Shown here: piece after piece, positions 27,109 to 34,900 of the stretch
Numbering within the stretch: the stretch's first letter is position 1
Layout: the number at the start of each line of letters is the position of its first letter
NCBI GenBank assembly: GCA_020073465.1
Contig: JAIQFC010000018.1
Coordinates: 1-64,000 of the forward strand
Reading direction: 5' to 3'
DNA length: 64,000 nt
DNA from: Terriglobia bacterium
GTDB taxonomy: Bacteria > Acidobacteriota > Terriglobia > Terriglobales > Acidobacteriaceae
Notes under the pieces: model-generated
Told to the model about the DNA's origin: nothing
Databases searched by the model: none
The model's input: only the letters and a program-made list of their open reading frames with translations
Translations under genes and position numbers: made by a program

Positions 27109-27147
27109 TCCCACAGACGTGCTATGGAGCCTGGCTGAACCTCAGAG

Positions 27148-27153
27148 TATAAT
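27148..27153 (+). promoter_or_regulatory. Possible -10 box for the alpha/beta hydrolase
   Basis: An exact TATAAT lies 54 bp before the hydrolase start codon. The -35 position 17 bp upstream (TGGAGC) is poor, so the call is weak. Confidence 0.3.
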
Positions 27154-27206
27154 CCCGCGTTGGAAAAACCATCCGCTTGCATGCGCGGGAGCGGGAATGT
27201 GCGTAA

Positions 27207-28040
27207 ATGCCCAGGAAGCTTAGAGCGAGATTGCGGCCTAAACAAAAGAGAGCAAGAACAATTCCCCAGGTAACGACCAGGCGCAAGCACACTCCGCGAG
27301 TCCAACCGGAAGCCAACAGCTCACTTTGGACCGAAGCCCTATTCGGAGCGGAGATCCTGCTGCTGCATGCTACGCCCGTCTACTACGGTTTTGGCGTCCC
27401 GCGCGGTGACGGCTCTGGTGTGGTCATTATTCCCGGCTTTCTGGGAACTGATCTTTATCTGACCGAACTTCACGCATGGCTTGCGCGCATCGGCTACCGG
27501 CCTTACTTTTCCGGCATTGGTATCAACGCGGAGTGTCCAAACCTGTTGATCCAGCGTCATCTGAACGAGACCATCGAAAGAGCTCTGGCGGAGACCGGCA
27601 GGAAGATCCACTTGATCGGACACAGCCTGGGAGGAGTGATTGCACGCTCGATCGCCGGTCAGCGGCCGCGTGATGTCGCTTCTGTGATTACTCTCGCCGC
27701 GCCGTTTCGCGGCACCGTCACCAGTCGAACTGTTCTGCATGCCGCTGAAGCCGTTCGCCTGCGCATCCTGCAGGAGCATGGTCGTGGAGTATTGCCCGAC
27801 TGCTATACCGGGCGCTGCAGCTGCAATTTTGTGGACTCGCTGAAGCGCGAGGTTCCGGAATCAATGGTCGAAACTGCGATCTACACGCGCCATGACGGCA
27901 TCGTCGACTGGCGGTACTGCATGACCAAGAACCCGGAAGTGGACGTGGAAGTTCCAGGAACTCATATCGGGATGGCATTCAATCCGGCAGCTTATGCCGT
28001 CGTTGCAGAGCGCCTGGCGAAGGCTCACTCGTCCGAATAG
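27207..28040 (+). CDS. Alpha/beta hydrolase, lipase/esterase-like
   Basis: A serine hydrolase of 277 residues. After a basic, probably flexible N-terminus (about 1-35), the fold begins with VVIIPGFLGTDLYLTELHAWL. The nucleophile elbow is GHSLGG. A later Asp (RHDGIVDWRYC) and His (GTHIGMAFNP) complete a plausible triad. The pattern fits triacylglycerol lipases of the LipA/EstA type. It may release fatty acids from stored ester lipid, since it follows phaR by 98 bp and lies among storage-granule genes; that role is inferred. Four cysteines cluster in CYTGRCSCNF and may form a disulfide or bind metal. It ends exactly where the convergent gene ends. Confidence 0.8.
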   Translation: MPRKLRARLRPKQKRARTIPQVTTRRKHTPRVQPEANSSLWTEALFGAEILLLHATPVYYGFGVPRGDGSGVVIIPGFLGTDLYLTELHAWLARIGYRPYFSGIGINAECPNLLIQRHLNETIERALAETGRKIHLIGHSLGGVIARSIAGQRPRDVASVITLAAPFRGTVTSRTVLHAAEAVRLRILQEHGRGVLPDCYTGRCSCNFVDSLKREVPESMVETAIYTRHDGIVDWRYCMTKNPEVDVEVPGTHIGMAFNPAAYAVVAERLAKAHSSE

Positions 28041-28997
28041 TCAACCGCGACCGACCATCTCCAAGACAGCCCCTGTTGTGGTTACCAACCGTTCGATGGG
28101 CTTGCCGAATTGCTGCAAGCAGAGTCTTGCTGTCGACAGGCTGTTGTTCACGACTTCAAAGCTACCCGAACAATCGGTCTTGGTGTAGGGAAGACGATGT
28201 AAGCTCGGCCCTCGACCGTCGATCTCCACTTCCAGTGAGAATCCGTCTCGCGTGGGACAACGAAAATTCCATACAAAGTCTGCAGCGCCTGTCCTGATTT
28301 CTTGCAGATTGCGAAAGAGGTATTGCTTCCTGTCATGCCAGAGCGCTGCTTTGCGGAAGACCAGGCCGAGTGGCATTTCATAGACGAGCGCTTCCAATGT
28401 GCTGTGTGGGGCGCCAGGACGAGGAAAGTATGCGTGAGCCCATGTCCAGAAGTTGCGATGACGATATCCACAGTTGTGTCCCTGTAGTCCGAATCCCAAC
28501 GGGTCGCCTTCAAAAGTCCGGCCATCGAGCATGATGCGCCCCGAAAATAACGCGTCAGAGTGGGGCGTCCGTGAGAAGCCAATCCATCCCTTGTTACTCA
28601 GGGTGACGCGGAACGTGGAGCGATAGCGCAAATCCCAGGAGATCTCGTGTCCGTCAACGCGCAACGTTCCCTGGCAGAAGTTCTCTCCGATCTCATTGTT
28701 GGCAATTCGCAAGTGGATCGGGCTCTGGCCTCGACCGCTGAGATCAAGGCCCTCCAATGGAAAACCCTGAATGAAAGTCTGGGGCTTTCCCTGGTGCGGG
28801 AACCATGTGGCCCAAACCTGAACCGGCATTCCCTGGCGTTCTCCGGCGCAACCACCTCGCCCAGGATTCATCAACAGATAGCGGAACCACCAGGCACCGC
28901 CGCCATCCGCCAGTCCCAGTCGAATGAACCAGACCTCATACCGGCGGCGGGTGGTCGGCGAAGAGAATACTTCGTTCAAGGTTTTTACGGATCTCAT
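28041..28997 (-). CDS. Lipocalin/CrtC-AttH-like protein, function unknown
   Basis: A 318-residue protein with many Trp, Phe and Tyr and no obvious signal peptide. Segments such as GLQGHNCGYRHRNFWTWAHA and the alternating beta-rich pattern resemble the lipocalin-like fold of carotenoid hydratase CrtC, AttH and tocopherol-cyclase-like proteins, which bind hydrophobic ligands. The assignment rests on that motif and overall composition, so it is tentative. The gene is convergent with the hydrolase, with no bases between the two stop codons, and divergent from the AarF-like kinase gene 126 bp away. A lipid-binding or lipid-modifying role would suit the neighbours. Confidence 0.45.
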   Translation of the reverse strand: MRSVKTLNEVFSSPTTRRRYEVWFIRLGLADGGGAWWFRYLLMNPGRGGCAGERQGMPVQVWATWFPHQGKPQTFIQGFPLEGLDLSGRGQSPIHLRIANNEIGENFCQGTLRVDGHEISWDLRYRSTFRVTLSNKGWIGFSRTPHSDALFSGRIMLDGRTFEGDPLGFGLQGHNCGYRHRNFWTWAHAYFPRPGAPHSTLEALVYEMPLGLVFRKAALWHDRKQYLFRNLQEIRTGAADFVWNFRCPTRDGFSLEVEIDGRGPSLHRLPYTKTDCSGSFEVVNNSLSTARLCLQQFGKPIERLVTTTGAVLEMVGRG

Positions 28998-29123
28998 AAG
29001 GCCAATTTCGCTGCTGGTGCGAGTCGTCTGCGACTGGGACTATCTCACATAGTTTCTGTTTGAATCGGTGATGACGGTCACTGCAGAGCCAGTTGCCGCG
29101 GCCCATAGTTTTGACAGGCCCCT

Positions 29124-30794
29124 ATGCTGGATCCATCCGTTATCGTAGCTGGCTTTGGCCAGCTCGCGCCGGAACAACTGCGCACCGCCCTCGCAAACTT
29201 CGTGCCCCAGGGGGCAACAGCGACCGAAAAGACCAGTGCCATTGAAGCCGGGCTGCGAAGCCCCGTTGGGCAGTCCCTGCGCGACGCGATGGCGCGATGG
29301 ATCGTCGACGAGATTGTTCCGGTAGACCGGCTAGTTCCAGAAGCTTATGTGAAGTGGCGTCCCCCGGTCCGGGACGCGATGATGTTCGTGGTAGCGCGGC
29401 TTTCTCCCGCGCGCCTTGCTCCGAAGCTCCTGGAGCAGATCGAACTCCCGGAGAAGACACCGCCTGAGGTGCGTCTTCTGAGGCTCATCGCCAAGGTGCC
29501 TGGTCTGCAGAAGCTGGGCCAGGTCATCGCGCGAAACCAGCATCTTCGGCCTGCCCTGCGACATGCGCTTGCCCGGCTGGAGAATGGCATCCGCGACGTA
29601 GAGCCGGAGACGATCCGAGCCATCATCCAAGAGAGCCTGGGACCGCGACTCGAACGCTTTTCGGTCGAGATTGCGCCGGCCATACTCTCGGAGGCCAGTG
29701 TCAGTGCAGTCGTGCGCTTTACCTGGAAAAACCCCGACAGCGGACGGCGCGAACGCGGTGTTTTCAAGGTGCTGAAGCCGCACATCCCCGAGTACTTTGC
29801 CGAAGACATGCAGTACTTGCAGGGACTGGCGCAATACTTCGGGGATCGCCACCATTGTTACGGAATTCCTGCGCACCTGATCCCTGATACCTTCCGCAAA
29901 GTCCGGCGTCTGCTCAGTCACGAGGTCAACTATGCCCGCGAGCAGAAGACGCTGGTCGAAGCATGGACGCTCTACCAGTCCATGCCAGGCGTGCGCGTGC
30001 CGCGACTGATTCGGCCCTTGTGCACGCCCAGAATCACGGCGCTCACCGAGGAACGCGGTGTGAAAGTGACAAACGCTGCTGCCAGTCTGCCGGCCTCGCG
30101 ACGCAGGAGGGTGGCTGAGCAACTGGTTGAAGCGCTGGTCGCTGTGCCGCTTTTTGCGTCGCAGCAAGACGCCGTATTTCACGGCGATCCCCACGCCGGT
30201 AACCTGCTCTATGACACCCGCACCGGCGACCTGACCATCGTCGACTGGGCCCTGAGGGAGCGCTTAAGTCGCGAGCAGCGCCGGCATCTCGCGCTGTTGA
30301 TTCTCCTGGTCAGTCTGCGCGATGCCGTGGGCGCGTCGAAGGAGGTCCTGGCGCTGAGTCAGCAGGGCATCGCGGGAAGTTCAGCGCGCGCCCGAATGGT
30401 CCGCGAGTCGGTCCGGCGCTTTCTCGATGAACTGCCGGCAGGACGTTTGCCGAGTGGCGGAGATGCGATGCGGTTACTGGAGCGGATCGCGATACGCGGC
30501 ATCAGGTTCCCGGGACCCCTGGTGATGTTATCCAAGGTGATGTTCACCCTTGAGGGCATACTTGCCGACATTGCAGGGCCCGACACCGGCATGGGCTTCA
30601 CCCTGGCGCGTCACGTGGCCCAGCATTGGCTGCGCAACCGCGCTGCATTCCGTTCGCCGCTCATGACCGGAGACTGGATTACGCTGCAGTGCAGCGCGCT
30701 GCTCTATGTCGGCCGACTGGGCGTGCAATTGGAACAGACGGTGTTGGACCGACTCCTACCCCTCGACGCGCCGGCTCGGCTGGCGTCGACGTGA
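29124..30794 (+). CDS. ABC1/AarF/UbiB-family atypical kinase
   Basis: A 556-residue member of the AarF/UbiB family, linked elsewhere to ubiquinone synthesis or membrane lipid homeostasis. The nucleotide-binding lysine lies in GVFKVLKPHI. The catalytic loop is FHGDPHAGNLLYD, with the metal-binding aspartate in IVDWAL. The first ~190 residues form an alpha-helical region without obvious match. E. coli UbiB is similar in length and has C-terminal membrane segments; here the C-terminus is only mildly hydrophobic. The start ATG at 29124 has a weak ribosome site. The gene stands alone between lipid-related genes. Confidence 0.88.
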   Translation: MLDPSVIVAGFGQLAPEQLRTALANFVPQGATATEKTSAIEAGLRSPVGQSLRDAMARWIVDEIVPVDRLVPEAYVKWRPPVRDAMMFVVARLSPARLAPKLLEQIELPEKTPPEVRLLRLIAKVPGLQKLGQVIARNQHLRPALRHALARLENGIRDVEPETIRAIIQESLGPRLERFSVEIAPAILSEASVSAVVRFTWKNPDSGRRERGVFKVLKPHIPEYFAEDMQYLQGLAQYFGDRHHCYGIPAHLIPDTFRKVRRLLSHEVNYAREQKTLVEAWTLYQSMPGVRVPRLIRPLCTPRITALTEERGVKVTNAAASLPASRRRRVAEQLVEALVAVPLFASQQDAVFHGDPHAGNLLYDTRTGDLTIVDWALRERLSREQRRHLALLILLVSLRDAVGASKEVLALSQQGIAGSSARARMVRESVRRFLDELPAGRLPSGGDAMRLLERIAIRGIRFPGPLVMLSKVMFTLEGILADIAGPDTGMGFTLARHVAQHWLRNRAAFRSPLMTGDWITLQCSALLYVGRLGVQLEQTVLDRLLPLDAPARLAST

Positions 30795-30931
30795 ACAAAC
30801 GAGACCGATGTCTGGCCGAGGCCGCTGTCGCTCATCCTGCCAGACTATGAACGGACAAATCCGAAGCGCTGCAACTGCCTGCGAACGGTGAAGCAGCGAG
30901 CAAATCAGGAACCGGCCAGATCCGCCCCTTT

Positions 30932-31684
30932 CTAGGCGGACCTGCGTTGATGAGCTACACGGTGCACCCGCTGTCCAGCCTTGCCCACAACCTTGGGCTG
31001 CTTCTTCGGCATGATCAGTGAGCCAATCATGGACTTCTCAGCATCGACAAAGCTCTTCACGCCTTCACCTGTGAAGTTCGCGATTGGCAACAATCGGGAC
31101 GGCGACAGCAGTTCCAAAGTTCGGGTTGCCGCGTCCAGATTCACACTCATCTGCTGACCCATCACATCCAGCAGCCGCTTCTGCGCTTCGATAAAGGCGT
31201 GTCCGGCTTCGCGCGCCACTTTCGCCAGTTCCGTCCTCCGCACGGCCTTGTGGTTATGCTCGCGCTTGTGGCTGGTTACCTTGTTGGCTTCCTCGGCCAC
31301 AACGTCCAGAAACTTCTTCTGAGCGCGGGTAAAGTTTTCCACACCCTCGCGGGCCAGATCCAGCAGGTGATCGCCGCGATCGCCTTTGCCGCCTTTTTCC
31401 AGTTCCAGCCAGTACAGGGTCTGCTTGCTGGCTGTGGTCAGGAAGTCCTGCTGCATTCCGATAAAGGTATCAAGACTGCGTTGTACAAGATCCGTCATGG
31501 CCACTACTGGGATGAAACCGGCAATCCGTTCCTTGACACCATTCATGAGGATGTCGTTTTCCTGCTGGGCCAGGTTGAGCAGCGTTCTTTGTGCTTCCAC
31601 CAGGCTCGACGTCCCCTCAATGGCCAACTCCTTCAGAATCGCCAAAGGAGAGTGCTCGCCACGGGGCTTCGCGTTCGCTCGCAT
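30932..31684 (-). CDS. Second phasin-like granule-associated protein
   Basis: About 250 residues, paralogous to the phasin-like protein at 25539-26468. The same helix unit recurs: LVEAQRTLLNLAQQEN, FIGMQQDFLTTASKQT, FTRAQKKFLDVVAEEA, FIEAQKRLLDVMGQQM and FVDAEKSMIGSL. It lacks the first unit of its relative, and its C-terminal tail is again basic (KKQPKVVGKAGQRVHR). I chose the ATG at 31684 because GGAGG lies 5 nt upstream. An earlier start at 31747 would translate through the operator and -10 box. Promoter layout is the same as for the first phasin gene, so both probably answer to the PhaR-type regulator. The TAG stop lies within a GGCGGA/TCCGCC hairpin (30921-30940) that may end transcription. 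Confidence 0.8.
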   Translation of the reverse strand: MRANAKPRGEHSPLAILKELAIEGTSSLVEAQRTLLNLAQQENDILMNGVKERIAGFIPVVAMTDLVQRSLDTFIGMQQDFLTTASKQTLYWLELEKGGKGDRGDHLLDLAREGVENFTRAQKKFLDVVAEEANKVTSHKREHNHKAVRRTELAKVAREAGHAFIEAQKRLLDVMGQQMSVNLDAATRTLELLSPSRLLPIANFTGEGVKSFVDAEKSMIGSLIMPKKQPKVVGKAGQRVHRVAHQRRSA

Positions 31685-31696
31685 AATAGCCTCCAT

Positions 31697-31747
31697 TGCT
31701 GCAATGCAGCATAGCTTCATGCTAGTATCCAGATTCCGGCGTGTCAA
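31697..31747 (-). promoter_or_regulatory. Promoter with PhaR-type operator, phasin 2
   Basis: On the minus strand: TTGACA (31742-31747), a 17-bp spacer, TAGCAT (31719-31724), 7 bp, then the palindrome TGCTGCA-T-TGCAGCA (31697-31711), which contains CTGC-N3-GCAG. Spacing and order match the phasin 1 promoter almost to the base, although the surrounding sequence differs. This argues for selection on the arrangement. Confidence 0.78.
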
Positions 31748-31783
31748 CAGGGAAATTGTCCCGGGATTAGTACAGTCTTTGCA

Positions 31784-32308
31784 GTGCCGAAGCTGGACTT
31801 TTTTGAATGGGTGAGCTATGCCTGTTCTTCGGCAATAACCGTGCTTGATTCTATGAAGAAGCTCCCTGAGGTCGAAGGTGCAAGAGAGCTCATGACCGAG
31901 GCGATGGCGTGGTCGGTAATGAAGTGGTTACGCGAGAAGAAGAGGGTGCGCAAGGCAGCTGATGAGGCGAACGCCGCACTTGACCACTTGAACCAGGTCG
32001 TCAAGGAAAGCTGGAGCAAGGAAGCGAGAGCCGCTTACCAGGAACTGGTTGGGCAGGGCCAAGACGTTGACTGCAAGCGACAGCCGGCGATCGACTCGGA
32101 AGCGAGGCTGTTTGCCAAGACAGTGAAGAAGGCCGACGAGGCCGCGTCCCGCGCCAGGATCGATGCGGAAAGCACTTTTGACGAGGCGGAACGGCAACTC
32201 AGTACTAGCCTGGCGCGAGAAGGATGTCGAAAGGCCATCTATTCATGGGATCTTCACGAAAAGGCGATTGACAAGGCTGAGGCTCCGATTCGCCCGCGCA
32301 CACCCTAA
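31784..32308 (+). CDS. Helical protein of unknown function
   Basis: Up to 174 residues, rich in Ala, Glu, Lys and Arg, with no Pro until the end. It is probably a long coiled coil (about 40-155, for example KKRVRKAADEANAALDHLNQ). I do not recognise a family. The start is uncertain: GTG at 31784 opens the longest frame, but no good ribosome site precedes it, and an ATG at 31853 is an alternative. It is divergent from phasin 2 and may share its control region. Low Pro and strong heptad character hint at a structural or surface-associating protein. Confidence 0.5.
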   Translation: MPKLDFFEWVSYACSSAITVLDSMKKLPEVEGARELMTEAMAWSVMKWLREKKRVRKAADEANAALDHLNQVVKESWSKEARAAYQELVGQGQDVDCKRQPAIDSEARLFAKTVKKADEAASRARIDAESTFDEAERQLSTSLAREGCRKAIYSWDLHEKAIDKAEAPIRPRTP

Positions 32309-32396
32309 AATCCAGGGCTTTGGCAATTTCATTTCACGTTCACAATTCCGCGATTATAATAACCAGAATTCAACCGTAGAAATCGTGAGGTGTGCG

Positions 32397-32570
32397 ATGG
32401 GCGAAACCACTTCATTCGATCATATCGTGGCTATACTCGGCATCACGCCGGACCGCTACAAAGACTCACTACCTTTGAAGGAATGGGTTCGGCAGAACAA
32501 GGACGAGAAGTACGTGCCACCAGAGTTGTTGAGGCACTGGGGATTTACCGAGGAAGAAGACGCCGCCTGA
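32397..32570 (+). CDS. Small conserved-looking protein, 57 residues
   Basis: A short gene with GAGG 7 nt before its ATG. The product is acidic and soluble, starting MGETTSFDHIVAILGI and containing LPLKEWVRQNKDEKYVPPELLRHWGF. The mix of hydrophobic and charged residues looks like a real small folded protein rather than noise. No family recognised. It lies 88 bp after the helical protein gene on the same strand. Confidence 0.5.
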   Translation: MGETTSFDHIVAILGITPDRYKDSLPLKEWVRQNKDEKYVPPELLRHWGFTEEEDAA

Positions 32571-32869
32571 GTTCGCCGGCCTTGCGTTGCCGAGGACGTC
32601 ATGCGAGGTCTTCACAAACCGCACCTCCTCGTTTCCCGCACCCTTCCTAGGTGAGCCCCCCGCAGGCGTATCTCCTTGGCGCACAACACATTGCTGTGCC
32701 TGTAGTCCATGCACCCGTGAGCCCCGTCACTCCCGTCCGTGATGCCCTTCACTGCTTCTGCTGAGTCCTGCAGGAGAGCATGAGTGGTCAGGTAGTCGCC
32801 GTGCCGTGTTTCGGCGACGGATCCATCGCCGGACTGGCGCCTGATGCACTCGGGAGCAGGAGGTGATTC
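32571..32869. other. Intergenic region before argF
   Basis: I see no convincing gene or RNA here. It should hold the promoter of the argF cluster, but no clear -35/-10 pair stands out. The last bases give the strong argF ribosome site AGGAGGTGA. Confidence 0.4.
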
Positions 32870-33835
32870 ATGGGCTGCCACAACTTTCTTTCCATCAGGG
32901 ACTTCTCTCCCGAGGAGATTCGCTACCTCCTCGATCTGGCCCGCGAGATGAAGGCTCATCCCTCCGCTCACACCGGAGCGCTAAAAGGAAAGACACTGGC
33001 CATGATTTTCGAGAAGCCCTCGCTGCGTACCCGCGTGTCGTTCGATGTGGGCATTCAGCAGTTGGGTGGGTTTGCGCTCTATCTCTCGAATGCTGAGATC
33101 AGCCTGGGCAAGCGCGAATCGGTCTACGACGTGGCCAAGAATCTGGAGCGGATGGTGCAAGGCATTATGGTTCGCACCTACGCCCATGACATCGTTGAGC
33201 GCATGGCGGAGTACGCCAGCATTCCGATCATTAATGGCCTTACGGACTACAGCCACCCGTGCCAGGCCATGGCCGACTACCTGACCATGTTCGAACTCAA
33301 GGGTGACGCCGCCGGGCTGAAGGTAGCGTTCATCGGCGATGGCAATAATGTCTGCCACTCGCTGATGTTTGCCGGAGCACAACTGGGAGCGCATGTGTGG
33401 GTGGCTACTCCTGACGGATATGAGCCGAAAGCGGATGCGGTGCAGTGGGCGGTCGAGCGTGGCAGACAGTCAGGAGGCACGTGCACTCTGACGCATGATC
33501 CCGTCGAGGCGGCCACCGGCGCCGATGTGGTCTACACCGACGTGTGGGCCAGCATGGGACAGGAAGCGGAGAAAGAATCACGCCACCGCATCTTCGCGCC
33601 CTACCAGGTGAACGCCGAGTTGTTCGGCCACGCGAAGTTTGACGCACTGTTCATGCACTGCCTGCCGGCACACCGGGGCGACGAAGTGACCGATGCCGTG
33701 ATCGACTCAGCGCACTCAGTTGTTTACCAGCAAGCGGAGAATCGCCTGCATGCGCAGAAAGCGATTTTGCTGGAACTCATGCACTACCGCGAAGTGCTTG
33801 AGCCGGTACGCGAGGCAGAGTTGCTGCGTACGTGA
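32870..33835 (+). CDS. argF: Ornithine carbamoyltransferase
   Basis: Makes citrulline and phosphate from ornithine and carbamoyl phosphate, or runs catabolically in the other direction. It has 321 residues. Carbamoyl-phosphate contacts are SLRTRVSF and HPCQAMADYL. The ornithine-specific signatures are DVWASMGQE and FMHCLPAHRGDEV. The canonical STRTR is SLRTR here, which is common. AGGAGGTGA precedes the ATG. It heads a same-strand cluster with carbamate kinase, aspartate carbamoyltransferase and ornithine aminotransferase. No arginine deiminase is in the window, so it could be biosynthetic, or catabolic with citrulline as input. Confidence 0.95.
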   Translation: MGCHNFLSIRDFSPEEIRYLLDLAREMKAHPSAHTGALKGKTLAMIFEKPSLRTRVSFDVGIQQLGGFALYLSNAEISLGKRESVYDVAKNLERMVQGIMVRTYAHDIVERMAEYASIPIINGLTDYSHPCQAMADYLTMFELKGDAAGLKVAFIGDGNNVCHSLMFAGAQLGAHVWVATPDGYEPKADAVQWAVERGRQSGGTCTLTHDPVEAATGADVVYTDVWASMGQEAEKESRHRIFAPYQVNAELFGHAKFDALFMHCLPAHRGDEVTDAVIDSAHSVVYQQAENRLHAQKAILLELMHYREVLEPVREAELLRT

Positions 33836-33901
33836 AGGAACGCGACTCAAGAAGTTGCCGTGGTTTGCTGGGAACTGGCACTGGCCACTGACTACTGACT
33901 T

Positions 33902-34894
33902 GTGAAGTCCATGCTCATCGCCGTGGGTGGCAACTCTCTCATCCGTGCAGGAGAGAAGGGAACTGTCGTTGAGCAGTGGGTCAATGCCCGCCACACCGCA
34001 CGGGCGATCGTCGGACTGATACAGGCTGGATATCATCTCGTCATTACGCACGGGAACGGTCCCCAGGTAGGCGCGCAGTTACTACGATCGGAACAGGCAT
34101 CGGATCAAGTTCCAGGACAGACGCTTGACGTTTGCGGCGCAGCCAGCCAGGGGGAGATTGGCTACTTCCTGTCCCAGTCGCTGCGCGACGAACTTAGCGC
34201 GGCGGGCTTGAACGTGCCCGTAGTGAGCCTGGTGACTCAGACGGTGGTTCGCTCGGATGATCCAGCGATGAGTCATCCGACCAAACCGATCGGTCCTTTC
34301 TACTCTCGCGCACGGGCAGAGGAGCGCCAGCGTCAACTGGGATGGGAAATCGTGGAGGATGCAGCACGTGGCTACCGTCGCGTGGTTCCTTCTCCCGAAC
34401 CGGTGGAGATAGTCGAGTTGGACGTGATTCGCTCCTTGATGGATCAGGGAGTGCTGGTGGTTGCCTGTGGTGGCGGGGGAATCCCGGTGGTCCGCTGCAA
34501 TGGTCAGCTGAAGGGCGTGGAAGCGGTCATCGACAAGGACCGTGCTTCGGCACTTCTCGCTTCGAAGCTGGGAGTAGAGGTTTTCGCTATATCCACTGAC
34601 ATCGATTTCGTGTACCTCGACTACAAGAAACCCACGCAGCGGCCGTTGCGCTGCGCTACCGCTTCTGAGCTGGCAGCTCACTACAGAGCCGGCCATTTTC
34701 CTGCGGGGAACATGGGGCCCAAAGTGGAGTCAGCGTTGCGCTTTCTGAAGTCGGGCGGGAAAGAAGTTGTGATCACGTCGTTCGAGCACCTGACCGATGC
34801 CGTTGCCGGACAAATGGGCACACACATTCTTCCGGACCCTCAAGGTGCAGTCAGCAAATCACCGGTAGAGCGGGAACTTCCTGTAGGGGGATAA
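33902..34894 (+). CDS. arcC: Carbamate kinase
   Basis: Converts carbamoyl phosphate and ADP to ATP, ammonia and CO2 (reversible). It has 330 residues. The amino-acid-kinase fold shows LIAVGGNSLIRAGEKG, VITHGNGPQVG, ACGGGGIPV and the C-terminal GNMGPKVESALRFL with TDAVAGQMGTHI. The start is GTG at 33902 or ATG at 33911; neither has a strong ribosome site. A stretch just upstream (TGGCCACTGACTACTGACT) looks like a simple intergenic repeat. Placed between argF and pyrB, it shares their substrate, so the cluster is organised around carbamoyl phosphate. Confidence 0.95.
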   Translation: MKSMLIAVGGNSLIRAGEKGTVVEQWVNARHTARAIVGLIQAGYHLVITHGNGPQVGAQLLRSEQASDQVPGQTLDVCGAASQGEIGYFLSQSLRDELSAAGLNVPVVSLVTQTVVRSDDPAMSHPTKPIGPFYSRARAEERQRQLGWEIVEDAARGYRRVVPSPEPVEIVELDVIRSLMDQGVLVVACGGGGIPVVRCNGQLKGVEAVIDKDRASALLASKLGVEVFAISTDIDFVYLDYKKPTQRPLRCATASELAAHYRAGHFPAGNMGPKVESALRFLKSGGKEVVITSFEHLTDAVAGQMGTHILPDPQGAVSKSPVERELPVGG

Positions 34895-34900
34895 CGAACC

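Noticed and set aside
29110-29115. TTGACA just before the AarF-like gene as a -35 box
   Set aside because: It lies only 9 bp before the start codon, so no -10 box could fit upstream of the gene.
33881-33901. ACTGGCCACTGACTACTGACT-like stretch as a regulatory element
   Set aside because: It is a simple, degenerate repeat directly before arcC; I see no dyad or box that supports a function.
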